Assembly (NCBI GenBank): GCA_022419385.1 | Contig: JAJUBI010000007.1 | Location: 1,025,768 to 1,089,767 of the forward strand | Length of the DNA: 64,000 bases | Reading direction: 5' to 3' | Source of the DNA: Paraconiothyrium sp. Pb-2020 | Lineage: Eukaryota > Ascomycota > Dothideomycetes > Pleosporales > Didymosphaeriaceae | Part shown: positions 12,250 to 23,446 of the stretch, piece by piece | Numbering within the stretch: the stretch's first letter is position 1 | Layout of the letters: each line of letters starts with the position of its first letter | The notes under the pieces: generated by a model | What the model saw: only the letters and a program-made list of their open reading frames with translations | Told to the model about the DNA's origin: nothing | Database searches by the model: none | Made by a program: the position numbers and the translations under genes

Positions 12250-13469
12250 TTACTTCCAGAGCTTGCTAAGACTGGTCGCCTTGTCATCGTGCTTGTTGAG
12301 CACCTTTGCAGTCGCAAGGTCGAAGTCCTCCTGCGTGACGTGCACTCTCCTCTCTCTCAACGCGTACATACCAGCCTCCGTGCATACACCCTTGAGCTCG
12401 GCCCCTGAGCAACCGTTCATCTTTTCCGCAATCTTGGTGAGGTTGATACCACGGGTCAAGTTCATGCTTCGGGAGTGGATGCGCAGAATATCCGCACGGG
12501 CTTCGACTGATGGCGGTGGGAACTCGATCTTTCGGTCAATTCGTCCAGGTCGTAGAAGGGCAGGGTCGAGAATGTCGAGTCGGTTGGTAGCCATGATGAT
12601 CTTGATGTTCTTCGTAGGCTCGAAACCGTCCAGCTGGTTGAGCAGTTCCAACATGGTTCGCTGCACCTCCGAATCACCACCTGAGCTACCCTCCACTCGG
12701 CTTGAGCCGATACTGTCGATTTCATCCATGAAGATAATGCTGGGTGCGTGCTCTCGAGCCATAACAAACAGCTCTCGAACCATTCTGCTACCTTCACCAA
12801 TGTATTTCTGCACTAGCTCGCTGCCAGACACGCGAATAAACTTGCAGTCGGCGTGATGCGCTACGGCACGAGCTAGCAGCGTCTTCCCTGTTCCTGGCGG
12901 TCCGTAGAGCAGCACTCCCTTCGGTTGTGCGATACCGAGAGACTCGAACAATTCGGGATGTTGCAGGCCAAGCTCAATAACCTCCTTGATTTCCTTGATC
13001 TGCTGGTCCAGGCCACCAATCATGTCATAGGTACTGTCGGGAACCTTTTCTACCATCATCAGAGAGACGAGTGGGTCGACGGATGACGGTAGCATCTTCT
13101 CCAGCTTGTATGAGTCGCTCAGTAATGTAACACGCTTTCCCACAGTGAGTTTGGCGATGTCAACGTTGTCAGATATGTCGACGACTGCTACATGTCAGTG
13201 CTACCCAAAGTCTACGATCAAGGCCGGATCTCACCGTATTTGCCTTCGGGATGCACTTTGACAAGAACTTTCTTGGTGCCCATGACCTTCACGACCTCGC
13301 CGACGTACGAGCCCGGCTGCTGCAGAAGACCGAGCTCTTCTCGCAGTAACCGCACCCTCGAGTTGTAGTCATTTCGCTGGGCTTCGAGACGGCGAAGAAC
13401 TGCTTGTCCCTGTATTATCTCCAGCTTCATCGACTCAATCTTGTTATGGTAGAAGGTATCGAGCGCCAT
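12250..13469 (-). CDS. RPT6: 26S proteasome regulatory particle AAA-ATPase subunit RPT6 (Sug1)
   Basis: Exons 13469-13235 and 13187-12250 (47-nt intron) give 390 residues, the usual size. Order: N-terminal coiled coil (IESMKLEIIQGQAVLRRLEA), the OB domain (VGEVVKVMGTKKVLVKVHPE), the linker, then the AAA domain with Walker A GPPGTGKT (about 174-181), Walker B IIFMDEID (about 229-236), sensor 1 ATNR and the arginine fingers in LLRPGRIDRK. The protein ends KLWK, as Rpt6 does. It is one of six ATPases that unfold ubiquitinated proteins and open the 20S gate. The ATG at 13469 gives MALDTFYHNKIESMK; an open frame extends about 96 nt further upstream but its sequence does not look like Rpt6. Confidence 0.95.
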
Positions 13470-14208
13470 GATGGTGGCGGTCGCGGGGAGCTTGCGGGCG
13501 TTGTACGGTTGGGTCGGCGATCTACAGGGGCGGCTGTAATTTGGCAGTGCTGCGAGATCGCACACGGGCGGCGAGAACGAGCGAGGCGAAGAGAGCGAGG
13601 TGATGGACTGGGCTGATGTTTAGGTGTTTGGTCGCGTCGACAGCTCTCTGTAATGACCGCCGTCACGGCGATTCTAAGCTTCCGGGCCGACTGAGGTTCC
13701 GGGCTTGCACTAAGATGAAAGAGGAAAGGGCTACCCGCAGGGTATCCTCCCATCCTGTTTCCCCACCAGTCCAGCTTCCACGCGGTAGCTCGCAGACTGC
13801 ATGTGAATGCTCGTTGAGGCGTCTTTACAGTAACAGGGGAAGCTGCAGGTGTAAGTTTTATCCCACCTCAGGCAGTGTCACAGCATTTCGTTTTTTGGAG
13901 AGGCTATCGCGGCTCTGCGCATTCTCGGAAAGGCTCCGGGAGCTTGCTGCACCTCGATTCCTGGTATTGGTATGGATGGACAGCTGATCGGAATCCACAC
14001 AGTGTCATCTGCTCTGTCGCGCCGCTAGGCCCCTCCAACCCTCACTTCGCGTCGCTGTGTGACATGCAGACGCTGGCTTCGTGCTCTCCTCGCCGTAAAC
14101 GCCTTGTCGCAGGCGTCGCAGCGTTGTGAGCGGCCCAAGCACGGGAACAGTCAATCCAGTCCGACCACCCACTGTCGCCCTACAACATCGCGAGTCACGT
14201 ACATCACC
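13470..14208. other. divergent promoter region, RPT6 and VNX1-like gene
   Basis: About 740 bases between two divergently transcribed genes. It should contain both promoters. I did not recognise a specific factor site. Confidence 0.6.
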
Positions 14209-17200
14209 ATGGCCGAAGGCGATCGCCCCCCGACGGCGGGGAAAAGCAACCCTCCCTCCGCCAGCCTGTCGCGACGCACATCCGACTATGACGGCAGCTC
14301 TCCCTCTGCGAGTTACGCTGAGGCTGCACGTAGACGGCCGCAGATTTCTTCCGCACAGACAGCAGGATACGGTAACAAGGCTCCACGATATTGAAGTCAA
14401 GCGGACTGGATACTAAGTCAACGTAGGGTCCATCACATCTTCCATTGACCGTCGACAACCACAGTCGAACACGGACTCGTCCAACCCACCGAAGCCGAAA
14501 AAGCCCTCGATGAGTCGCCGGACAACCTCAGCCAGGTTTCCCATCAAAGGGCAAGAGTTCTCGGTTGATGACGCGCAAGATGAGGTCGACCAGGACCTCA
14601 CCGAGCAGCAGAAGCAGCAGCAACAGCAGAAACAAGCACGGCAAGCTCAGGGTCAAGGCCAGATGTTGCGCCGCAAGCCTTCCACAGTGCGACGTCGAAC
14701 AGCAGCGCAGACGCCAAGTCTAGCAAGGGTGAATTCGCTCGAAGACGATAGTGTTGAACAGATAAATGCTGGGGCTCCTACCGCGAATGAGGTGCAACCT
14801 GCTTCTTCGGGCGAAGAGACGTTGAGAGCTGACGACGACGGGGACAGTGGCAACGGTGTTGATGAAGGCGATGGTGATGAGGATGAGGATGAGGATGATG
14901 ACGGAGATGTTAGCGACGCCGAGAGCTTCACGCTCAAGGACAGACAAGAGGCTATCAACGTCACGCATCCATTCGGTATCAGGATCTGGAAGCCAGCTTT
15001 GTACAAAAAATCTCGGTCTGTCCAGAGGAACGCAGAGGGAGACATCCATTCGACACCAGGTTATCACGTCAGCAAGTGGCTGGTTCTGTTCAACATTGCT
15101 TGGACCGTTGTTTTCGGGTGGTGGCTCGCGCTTCTCGCGGCTGCAGGTGGTCTGCTCTGTGCCCTTTTTTGGTTTGTCGACAGCTGCCAGGAGTACTCCA
15201 TGTTACTGTTCCACCTCGCCGCATATCTCTTCTATCCATTTGGGAAGTACGTCAAGCTGCTTCAGGACGAGGCATATGCCGAAGAAGACGAGGGTGAAGG
15301 AAGGAGCATCAGCGAATACGAGCAGTGGCAGAGTGGCGATATAGAAGAAGGTCGTCTGTTCTTCGGTCCCAGTGAAGGTGCAGGCTCCTCCCTAGTTGGA
15401 AGACGAAGGAACAGTGTTGACTCCACAAACGAGACCACTAGCTTGCTAGGACGGGATGGTCGCGCCAATTTGTCTCATACCGACACTTCCAAGACCAAGA
15501 GGAGACTCTTCGGCCGTGGCAAATGGAATGTCGGTCGAGTCATCTTCTTCGTCTTCTTCTACGGGGTCTTCTCACCAGCGCTGTTCCTCGTGGCCGGTCT
15601 TTGTTGGTTCCTGGTGTTCACGATCCCTATGGGCAAAGTCACGCTTCTGCTATTCGACCATCTTCGCCGACACCCTCTCGCGCTCTCGTTCCATTCCGAC
15701 AGTGGCAATGTACGACGCCCAGGCGAGTCTTCGTCAATTCTCCTGTGCACGTACCGTGCCGTAGGTACCAAATACTGGAAGTACACTATCGACGGTACCA
15801 ACATCTTCCTCATCAACCTCCTGGGTCTCGTGGCGTTTGTCATCTTTGACTACTTCGTTCTACACGAAACGCTTCACCTCAAAAATCCGCTGACAGACAC
15901 GTTCTTCCTTTTCGCTATGGCTTTGTTGTCGATCATTCCACTGGCCTACTTCATCGGGCAAGCTGTCGCGTCCATATCTGCCCAGTCTTCTATGGGGGTT
16001 GGTGCGACTATTAACGCTTTCTTCTCCACCGTTGTTGAAGTTTTTCTCTACTGCGTCGCGTTGAACCAGAACAAAGCACAACTCGTCGAGGGAAGCATTA
16101 TCGGCAGTATCTTTGCTGGTATTCTCTTCCTTCCCGGCTTGTCCATGTGCTTCGGTGCTCTAAAAAGGAAGACGCAGCGATTCAATGTCAAGTCCGCCGG
16201 AGTGACATCAACAATGCTGTTATTTGCTGTTATTGGTGCATTCGGACCAACGCTCTTCTACCAGATTTATGGCAGCCATGAGCTGGTGTGTGCTACATGC
16301 ATCCGTCATCACGGTTTGGACAGAGAGCAAGATTGCAGAAGGTGCTACTACTCTCAAACACCGGCAATGGACAACGAGTTCTATACTGAGGCTGTCCAGC
16401 CCTACACTTGGTTTGCCGCAGCACTCCTCTTCCTTTCCTACGTTATTGGATTGCTATTCACGCTGAGGACCCACGCTGCCACAATCTGGACCACGGAGGT
16501 TGACGAGAAGAAGGCGCAAGACCTTTCTGTTAGCCAACTTAGCCACAGCGGACAGATTGAATTCCCAGGCACGCTTAGCAGGCAAGCAACGAGCAACTCG
16601 GTGGCGCGTGCTGATATCAGAAACAGCCAGCTATACAAGCGCATCGTAGGCCAAACTCTTCAGCAAGTTGGTTACGGCGCTGAAGATGAGACATCCACTG
16701 GAACTACGAAAAGGCCAACCTCTCGAGCCGGTGGTCAAGCAACACCGCACGTTGTGCCACCTAAGGATGGCGAACGAAGGTCTCCATCCGCGAATTTTCA
16801 TGTCGAGGGTTTATCAGAACACGACAACGAATCTCTGGTGCGACAAATTACTGAGATTGCCGCACATACTACGGCGCTAGCAACACGAGATGTCGTCAAG
16901 GCCCCGCGGAGAGCTGCCCATATGGCTACCACACCTGTAAAGGACAGGCCACATCACCACCGGACTGGGACGTTTGAAGGAGTGGCCGAAGAGCCTGCTG
17001 CAGTGCACGCAGCGGGTGGGCATGATGCTCCAAACTGGAGTCGTACCAAAAGTTCGGCAATTCTGCTTACTGCAACAATTGCGTATGCTATCATTGCTGA
17101 GATCCTTGTTAACACAGTCGACGTTGTTCTCGAGGGCTCCAACATCGATGAAAAGTTTTTAGGTATTACGCTGTTCGCGCTGGTACCAAACACCACCGAG

Positions 17201-17752
17201 TTCCTGGTGCGTATATCATTCTGCGTCCTACTGCATTGCTAACAGTTCTCCATGCAGAACGCCATCTCATTCGCTATGAATGGCAACATTGCCCTTTCCA
17301 TGGAGATTGGTTCGGCCTACGCTCTCCAGGTCCTTCTCTTGCAGATTCCGGCACTCGTCTTTTACAGTGCGTGGCACAACCGTGGCTTCGAGCCGGCGAA
17401 GGTCGTAGATCAAACTTTTTGTAAGTTGAAGTGGGTCTTTGAGTCCGACCAAATGCTAATGTTGCCCTCAGCTTTGATCTTTCCCCAATGGGATATGGTT
17501 ACCGTGATACTCTGCGTCTTTCTCCTCTCGTACATGTACGGTGAGGGGAAAAGTAACTACTTTAAAGGCTCGATTCTCATTCTCTCCTACTTTGTGGTCA
17601 TCGTGGGCTTCTTCCTGTCTGGGTTCAATGACTTTGACAGGATGGGCGTGGACCCTAACGATACTTTGGCCCTTGGTTCCCAATATCAGTCGATGAAGTT
17701 CACGACCTATAGGGGCGGCCTCGGAGGTGGACGAGGCGGACGAGCTTTTTAG
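14209..17752 (+). CDS. CAX-family vacuolar cation/proton exchanger with long N-terminus (VNX1-like)
   Basis: Four exons (14209-14371, 14427-17206, 17258-17420, 17472-17752) give 1128 residues. The first ~330 are hydrophilic, with Gln-rich and Asp/Glu-rich runs (about 14600-14910). Then come membrane segments that resemble the extra N-terminal part of Vnx1 (VLFNIAWTVVFGWWLALLAA), followed by the exchanger core. The two inverted alpha repeats are visible: GVGATINAFFSTVVEVFLY and, across the second intron, VPNTTEFL|NAISFAMNGN. A long cytosolic loop separates them. Yeast Vnx1 is a low-affinity vacuolar Na+(K+)/H+ exchanger; other CAX proteins move Ca2+, so the ion is open. The last intron (17421-17471) is 51 nt without an in-frame stop, so retention would only add 17 residues, but its GTAAGT donor and CTAAT branch site are strong. 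Confidence 0.87.
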
Positions 17753-19140
17753 AGAGCACGAAATTGGACGTTCTTGGTCTGATTTGGTTTTTCACGTACA
17801 TTGCATTGATCATCATAGATAAAGGCGGATCAAGTTGCGATCTGAGACGGTGGAGAGCTCCTTTTCTTCGGCACATTCAGCGAAAGATAGGCGGGTCTTG
17901 CATTTGGCAGCGCATAGCACAGGCGTCCTGGCGTTCGATATTCTGGGTCAATTGATCCAAGCATAATTAATACTGAAGATTTCTCGACTACTCGTATTGC
18001 CTGCCCGCGTAGTGAATCAAGATGGCTTCGTATTGTAGATGTTAACGCAGGCGCAGCTGAGATGTACGGCATCAACATCAAGTCTGCTTCATCAGCTCCC
18101 GTAAGCCACAATCTAGGCAATTCATAGCGGGCAACCAAGGCTGACAGCTTATTGGTGCGCCTCGCTCATCGTTTACTTCGGTGCTGCCGCAACTTGGTCT
18201 TATCTCGCACGCGCAGGTTTTATTTCGTATACCAGTCGCAGTAACACACAAAGAGAGTAGGGCGGTGTATGACGGCGTCAAACAAGGAGTCCCTTTGAGC
18301 TCTCTGTCACTTCCACACGTGTCAGCGCGTCGACATCTCGGCAGTCGCTTGTTCCGAGACAGAGGCCTGTTTGAGATTCGCACCTTGTGCGGCAAGCGGT
18401 TGGCGTGCGATGTAAGAGGCTCAGCCACGGCGATGTGGAATCAAGGAAGTGATTTGTGAGCTGAACGGGGTCTAGCTATCGATGGGAACCACGCAGAAAG
18501 CATTGTAGGCGACACAATCCAGCTAATAGGAAGCAACGGAGTGCTATGGCATCGTATGTGGAAGAATATCACGGAGAGGCGGTGCTCCATGACAGCAAGC
18601 ATGGGTTTCAGACACAGCGCAGGATTTCGTCGGCGCCGTAACGTCTCGCTGAGCGAAAAACAATGCAAATCACCGAATCAGTGTATGCAGAGGTGGATTT
18701 GGAAGCGCAGGCTGATGGACGCATCATCGGCACATCAGCGGCGATCCTTGCCCAGCGATCGAGGGACCGGGGCGTGCGCCGATGATCCTGCCGCGGCCGT
18801 CCGCGTCCATGTTGGAGTAGACCGGGGACTGCATAGACTAAGCATACATACCCGCCTGCTTCCTGGTGTCTTGTCGTCCTTGATACCTACTTGACCCGGT
18901 GAATGCTGCTGAGCCGCGGAAACATCTGGAAAGCGCTGGGACTTCTGCACTGAGCTGAGCTGGACGGCGTGCACGCGAAGGCCGAGAGACGGACCGTACC
19001 CCGCGTAGATAGCATTCAGCATTCGAGCGGACGACGTCCCGTAGTTGGTGCTTTGACTCGACTCGACAGCACGACGTATGACAACCGCCGACTGGACGAC
19101 TGCCGACTAGCGAGCGCGCTCCTGTGCGTTGGGAGAAGCC
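17753..19140. other. 1.4-kb intergenic region without recognised features
   Basis: Lies between the exchanger 3' end and the RING gene. Open frames on both strands are short, overlapping and without domains. I see no repeat, RNA gene or relic. Confidence 0.55.
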
Positions 19141-20910
19141 ATGATGGTGGGGGGACCGACACGGCGTCTTGCATGCGCCCTCTTCGCAACCGTGGCCGCC
19201 GCGACGACGATTGAGCCTACCAATTCCTCGGCGGGCGTGGAATACGGTGGCATCATCACGTTGCAGGATCACAATGGGCTGAACATCACAACCTTGGTAC
19301 CTTTGACGCCGGAAGCAACCGAGAAAGATGTACGTACTCCATCTATCCATCAGCGGGAATCGAATAGCTAATGTAGGGCACAGCTCGACGGCGCCCTCTT
19401 CTACACCACCGACTCCAACTACAACAACATCTCACAATCGCAAATAGCTTACATATCGTGCGAGCCGTCCGCTTACCCCGGCAACATCCACGCCGACAAC
19501 GTCCTCTCCAACATCTACAACACCGGCAAGCCCTCCGCCGCCATCCTCTACAGCACTCCACCAGCTATTGCAACTACACTTCCGACGATGTGCAGCTGAA
19601 CCAGTTCGCTATCTACAGCACGACCAATATGGGTGAGGCATCGAGCCAGAAAGACAACCTGACTGCCCTGACCGCGGGCGTCATGTTCCTCGTGCACGTC
19701 GCCCGTAGTGGGCAGAACAACAGCGGCAATGACCCGAATTCGCAGACGCAGGGGCAGCCGAACCCACTAGGTCCGAGCCCCTCCACCGCTGTGGCCATGA
19801 TTATCCTGTACAGCATCACAGGTGTCATCACGGCACTGTTCCTGGTGATCATTGTCACGGGTGCAGTGCGCGCGCACAGACACCCTGACCGGTATGGACC
19901 AAGAGACGTGATGGGGCGGCCGAGGCAGAGTAGGGCGAGGGGTTTGGGCATGGCAATTCTGGATACGATTCCGATCGTTAAGTTTGGGGAGAGGGAACAG
20001 CCTAAGCCCACGGACGTTGAATTGGGTTCCACATCCGAAGCCCGCGATGTCAATGATGCCAATACGGACACCACCGCGCCGACTACTACATCCGCTACAA
20101 CAGAAGAAACTCAAAGGGAAACGACGAGAGAAGCAGGCGCAGACCACGCAGAGGGCTTGGATTCCGGCATCGCCCCCGCTGCAGGCGCCGCTGTCGCTAC
20201 GGCAAACACGTCTGCAGAGGAGGGCCTTGTTTGCTCCATCTGCACCGACGATTTCGAGAAGGGCCAGGACATCCGCGTGCTGCCCTGCAACCACAAGTTC
20301 CACCCTGAGTGTGTGGATCCGTGGTTGTTGAACGTGAGCGGCACGTGTCCTTTGTGGTAAGTCCTTCTTTCCCCCGCGTTCTTCGTCCCTTGCCCCAGTA
20401 TAGTCAGAGATGGACAATGCTAACGGGAGAATCAGCCGTGTTGATTTGCGTCCCACCACATCACACACTTCGACCGACGAAGAAGCTGGCGATTCCGACG
20501 TCCTCGCCCCGCCTCTACAGTCGGATGAGCCAGCGAATCGCCGGCATTCCACGCTGCGCGACGTTCTCTCCTTCCGTAGCCGGCCTAATGCCTCAGCCGA
20601 TGAGCGCATCTCGGCTTTGCGGCGGTTACGCGAGCAACGCCGCAATGGTAGTGGAGAGGGCGTAGGGAGCAGTGCAAATGCCAGCACAGACGATGTTGCG
20701 CAGGATCGAAGAAGGAGTAAGAGGCTAAGCTTGTTTGGAAGGAGAAGGGGCGAAAGTGTGAGGGAGGATAACTCCGCGACAGCAACAGGTGAAGCTTCCT
20801 CTGGTGCGCAGGCCGCCTCTGGTGCGCAACCGGCGAGGACAGAAGAGCTTCCAGCAAGAGAGAGCGACGACACCACATCCGGAGCTGCGAACTCGACTAC
20901 GAGGAGCTAG
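19141..20910 (+). CDS. PA-TM-RING-H2 E3 ubiquitin ligase, apparently frameshifted
   Basis: Exons 19141-19329, 19384-20356 and 20436-20910. A signal peptide (LACALFATVAAAT) leads into a lumenal protease-associated-like domain, one membrane segment (AVAMIILYSITGVITALFLVIIV), a basic cytosolic stretch and a RING-H2 domain: CSIC, then CNHKFHPEC and CPLC, the last cysteine being completed across the third exon junction. The tail is acidic/Ser-rich with a basic patch. Such proteins ubiquitinate membrane cargo in the endomembrane system. The lumenal part changes frame near 19555-19565 (AGCACTCCACCAGC): upstream ends ...SAAILYS, downstream resumes SYCNYTSDDVQLNQFAIYS. Adding one base gives 546 codons and an unbroken domain. 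It looks like a one-base deletion, real or from assembly. No intron can explain it because no donor lies nearby. Confidence 0.8.
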
Positions 20911-21381
20911 GTTCCCGTCGCTAATTACCTTTCGTGCACATATTGCTGTACCTTTTGATCAACTTGGCGTTCTACGGCTTGGGTGGGAGACAGATTCACC
21001 GTCTTTCTTTGGATACCGACCGCATCTGGCTGCATGTTTCGGCGTTCTCGCTATGATCTAGGACATGATATGGATTTTGCTAACGTTGGCGATGAACTGT
21101 AAATGACTGGGGCAGAATATTGTTGATGTGGAGTATATATTTTTGTTCTGCGTACGTACGATCTGCAAGCAATTAGACATGACATGTTCTCAGATTGAGT
21201 CCACACGCACTTGATGCACATATGACATCGTTCTTCGCGGTCCAGCAAAAGGAGTACGTGATACTGGTCAATTGCAATCGGTTTGGAGCGCACATCTCCC
21301 TCGGATGCGGTCTTCGCAGAAAAGTTGACTACACTGAAGTATCGTGAGAAATCTATTTACATCCTTTTTCCACGCCCTGCA
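20911..21381. other. intergenic, convergent 3' ends
   Basis: Space between the RING gene (+) and the AKR gene (-). Only 3' UTR sequence expected; nothing else seen. Confidence 0.6.
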
Positions 21382-22743
21382 TTACCGCAGCGGAATCCCC
21401 TTCTCAACCCCCTCTCCACCTTCCACAGGCTTACTCTCCGGACTCGCTGCAGGCGTCAACAACGAACTCGGCTCCGCATCTACCACCTTCCCCTCCGTCT
21501 TCTTTTGATTCACAAAACCTTTAGCAGGACTATCCCACGAATACCCAAACCACTCTCCCAAAATTTCCTCCACGCCCTCCGCCAAAATTTGCACCGCCTT
21601 CTTTCTATTCCTGCTCCACTCCCACGCGCGGTACCACCTTCCTGCCTGGACAGCCGTCTGCTCGCCACCCTCGAGCCCGTCGAGGATACTCCGCCACACA
21701 AGCATCGTCTTGTCAAGCTCGTTGGGGTGCGACACACCTATGACATTGACACCGAGTTTCGCGCCGCCCACCTCGGAATTAGACTCGTGCTTCCAGGGGA
21801 GCCCGGAGGCGGGGTCGCCGCGTGAGCCGCACAGTGCGCCCTTTGAGATCCACGTCTCGAGCGCCCAGCGGATGGCGATGACCTCTATCTTCTCGGAGTG
21901 AGAGTCGCAGAAGTTGGACGCTTCGTGAACGGCGGTGCGAAGCTCGCGCGGCGCGGGATGCCAGTCTCCCAGCCCGCCTATCGGAACGCCTTCGCGGCGG
22001 AGGAGGCCCATTCCCAAGCATGAGGCATTGGTTGTGACGTCTACGCCGGCCTTATGAAAGCGTTCAATGCCGCGCGGGCCGCCGAGGGTTTGATTTTGCA
22101 GGTTGAAATGCGCGTAGGATTGCACGCAGTCTATAGGTTCGCCGGTCTCGCGCAGTAGCATCTCGGCCATGTCGCCTAGCACGTCGAGAGGGTAGCCGCA
22201 AATGCCGACGTAGCGGATCCTGCCTTCGTCTCGCAGCCTACGCAGCTCGGTGACTGCTTCTAGGACCTCGGCAGCTGAGACGAACTCGATGTCGTGGCAG
22301 TATACCAGGTCGAGATAGTCTGTGTGCAGCCTCTCCAAACTGCGGTGCACGCTCTGGCGGACCCATTGTGCAGAGTAGTCGAACTCGTCTCCTTTCACGC
22401 GTCCCACCTTTGTCAGGATCATGTAGGAGGCGCGAGGGAATGTCTCGCGGACGAAAGGCGCAGCGAGCGCATTGCCGAGTAGCTCTTCCGAGGGGCCGTA
22501 GTAGGGCGATGTGTCGAAGGCGCGGATGCCATGTGTCAGAGCAGATGTTACGAGACCGACGGTATCGAGGGCAAAAGGATCGCTGTTGAACTGGTGGTTG
22601 AAGGTTGCGGTACCGAAGATGAGGGGGGGAAGGATGGACGAGAGGGGCGTCCGCTTGCCGTTCTCATCAGAATATGGTATAGGCTTCTGGCGCGAAGGAA
22701 AGGTGGAGGTAGAGGAGGGCTGTTCAGTGGGCGTGGACGCCAT
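21382..22743 (-). CDS. ARA2: aldo-keto reductase, D-arabinose 1-dehydrogenase (Ara2-like)
   Basis: A single-exon 453-residue protein of the AKR superfamily. The catalytic tetrad is readable: Asp and Tyr in IRAFDTSPYYG, Lys in MILTKVGR and His in LVYCHDIE. The region IDCVQSYAHFNLQNQTL and the late NVIGVSHPNELDK are typical of the NAD-linked Ara2/L-galactose dehydrogenase branch. Yeast Ara2 oxidises D-arabinose to the lactone used for D-erythroascorbic acid, a fungal antioxidant. The C-terminus carries about 60 extra low-complexity residues (TPAASPESKPVEGG). The start ATG at 22743 is followed by a Ser/Thr-rich leader before the barrel. The exact substrate is inferred. Confidence 0.82.
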   Translation of the reverse strand: MASTPTEQPSSTSTFPSRQKPIPYSDENGKRTPLSSILPPLIFGTATFNHQFNSDPFALDTVGLVTSALTHGIRAFDTSPYYGPSEELLGNALAAPFVRETFPRASYMILTKVGRVKGDEFDYSAQWVRQSVHRSLERLHTDYLDLVYCHDIEFVSAAEVLEAVTELRRLRDEGRIRYVGICGYPLDVLGDMAEMLLRETGEPIDCVQSYAHFNLQNQTLGGPRGIERFHKAGVDVTTNASCLGMGLLRREGVPIGGLGDWHPAPRELRTAVHEASNFCDSHSEKIEVIAIRWALETWISKGALCGSRGDPASGLPWKHESNSEVGGAKLGVNVIGVSHPNELDKTMLVWRSILDGLEGGEQTAVQAGRWYRAWEWSRNRKKAVQILAEGVEEILGEWFGYSWDSPAKGFVNQKKTEGKVVDAEPSSLLTPAASPESKPVEGGEGVEKGIPLR

Positions 22744-23446
22744 TGTCTAGGAATGTTCAAGGGGGGAGAGCGTTGGCGGGGAGGGCGTGTCGATAGCGGG
22801 GCAGGCTGTCCGGTATTAGATAGAGCGAAAGGGAGAGCCCGCTGCCCTTTCTTCTACGATCGTCGAGAAGATCAGCTATTCTAGAGGAGCACGGAGGGAA
22901 GCTCACAGGGAGCGGCGCAGCTTGTTAGTTATTCCGTCGGATGCATTGCGGTCTCAGGGTCTTGGTCTCAAAGTTTAGGTGGGCTATCCGCCTAGCTCCC
23001 ACACTGGTGCATCGCTGTTGCAGGCCCCGATGCCATTCCCTGATGCACTAAAATGACACCATGGATTCTAGAAGAAAAGCCTGGTGTCCTTGGCTGTGAT
23101 TTGTCGAGAACGATGAGCTGCCGAAAACGGTGGAGGTGACCTTGAACGTGGGGTCCCTGCAGATTGAAGCTTGGCTGCGGATCACGACGGATGGAGGTCA
23201 TCTGATAAGATCTACAACACCATCTGATGGAATGCAGATTTACACTTGATCTCAGAGCGGGAATCTAATCGGAGTGGAGTGTATTCAGACACCTCCCAGG
23301 CGGTCTGAGCCGTGGGTTCGATACAGCCTCGCGTCCCCTCTGGTGCGACTCTGACCCACAAGCGCTGTGGATCTTCCTCTTCTCGCAATTCTACCGCCCG
23401 ACTTGCGCGTTCGTCGCGCATCGTCCACTTCAAACACTGGCCGCGT
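22744..23446. other. intergenic between AKR promoter and regulator 3' end
   Basis: About 0.7 kb. It holds the upstream region of the AKR gene and the 3' flank of the Zn2Cys6 gene. No gene seen. A GGGTTCGATAC stretch near 23314 resembles a tRNA T-loop but does not pair. Confidence 0.55.

Noticed and set aside
23300..23330. GGGTTCGATAC, tRNA T-loop-like
   Set aside because: The flanking bases do not form a T stem and no D or anticodon arm is present on either strand. A similar word at 1326 fails in the same way.
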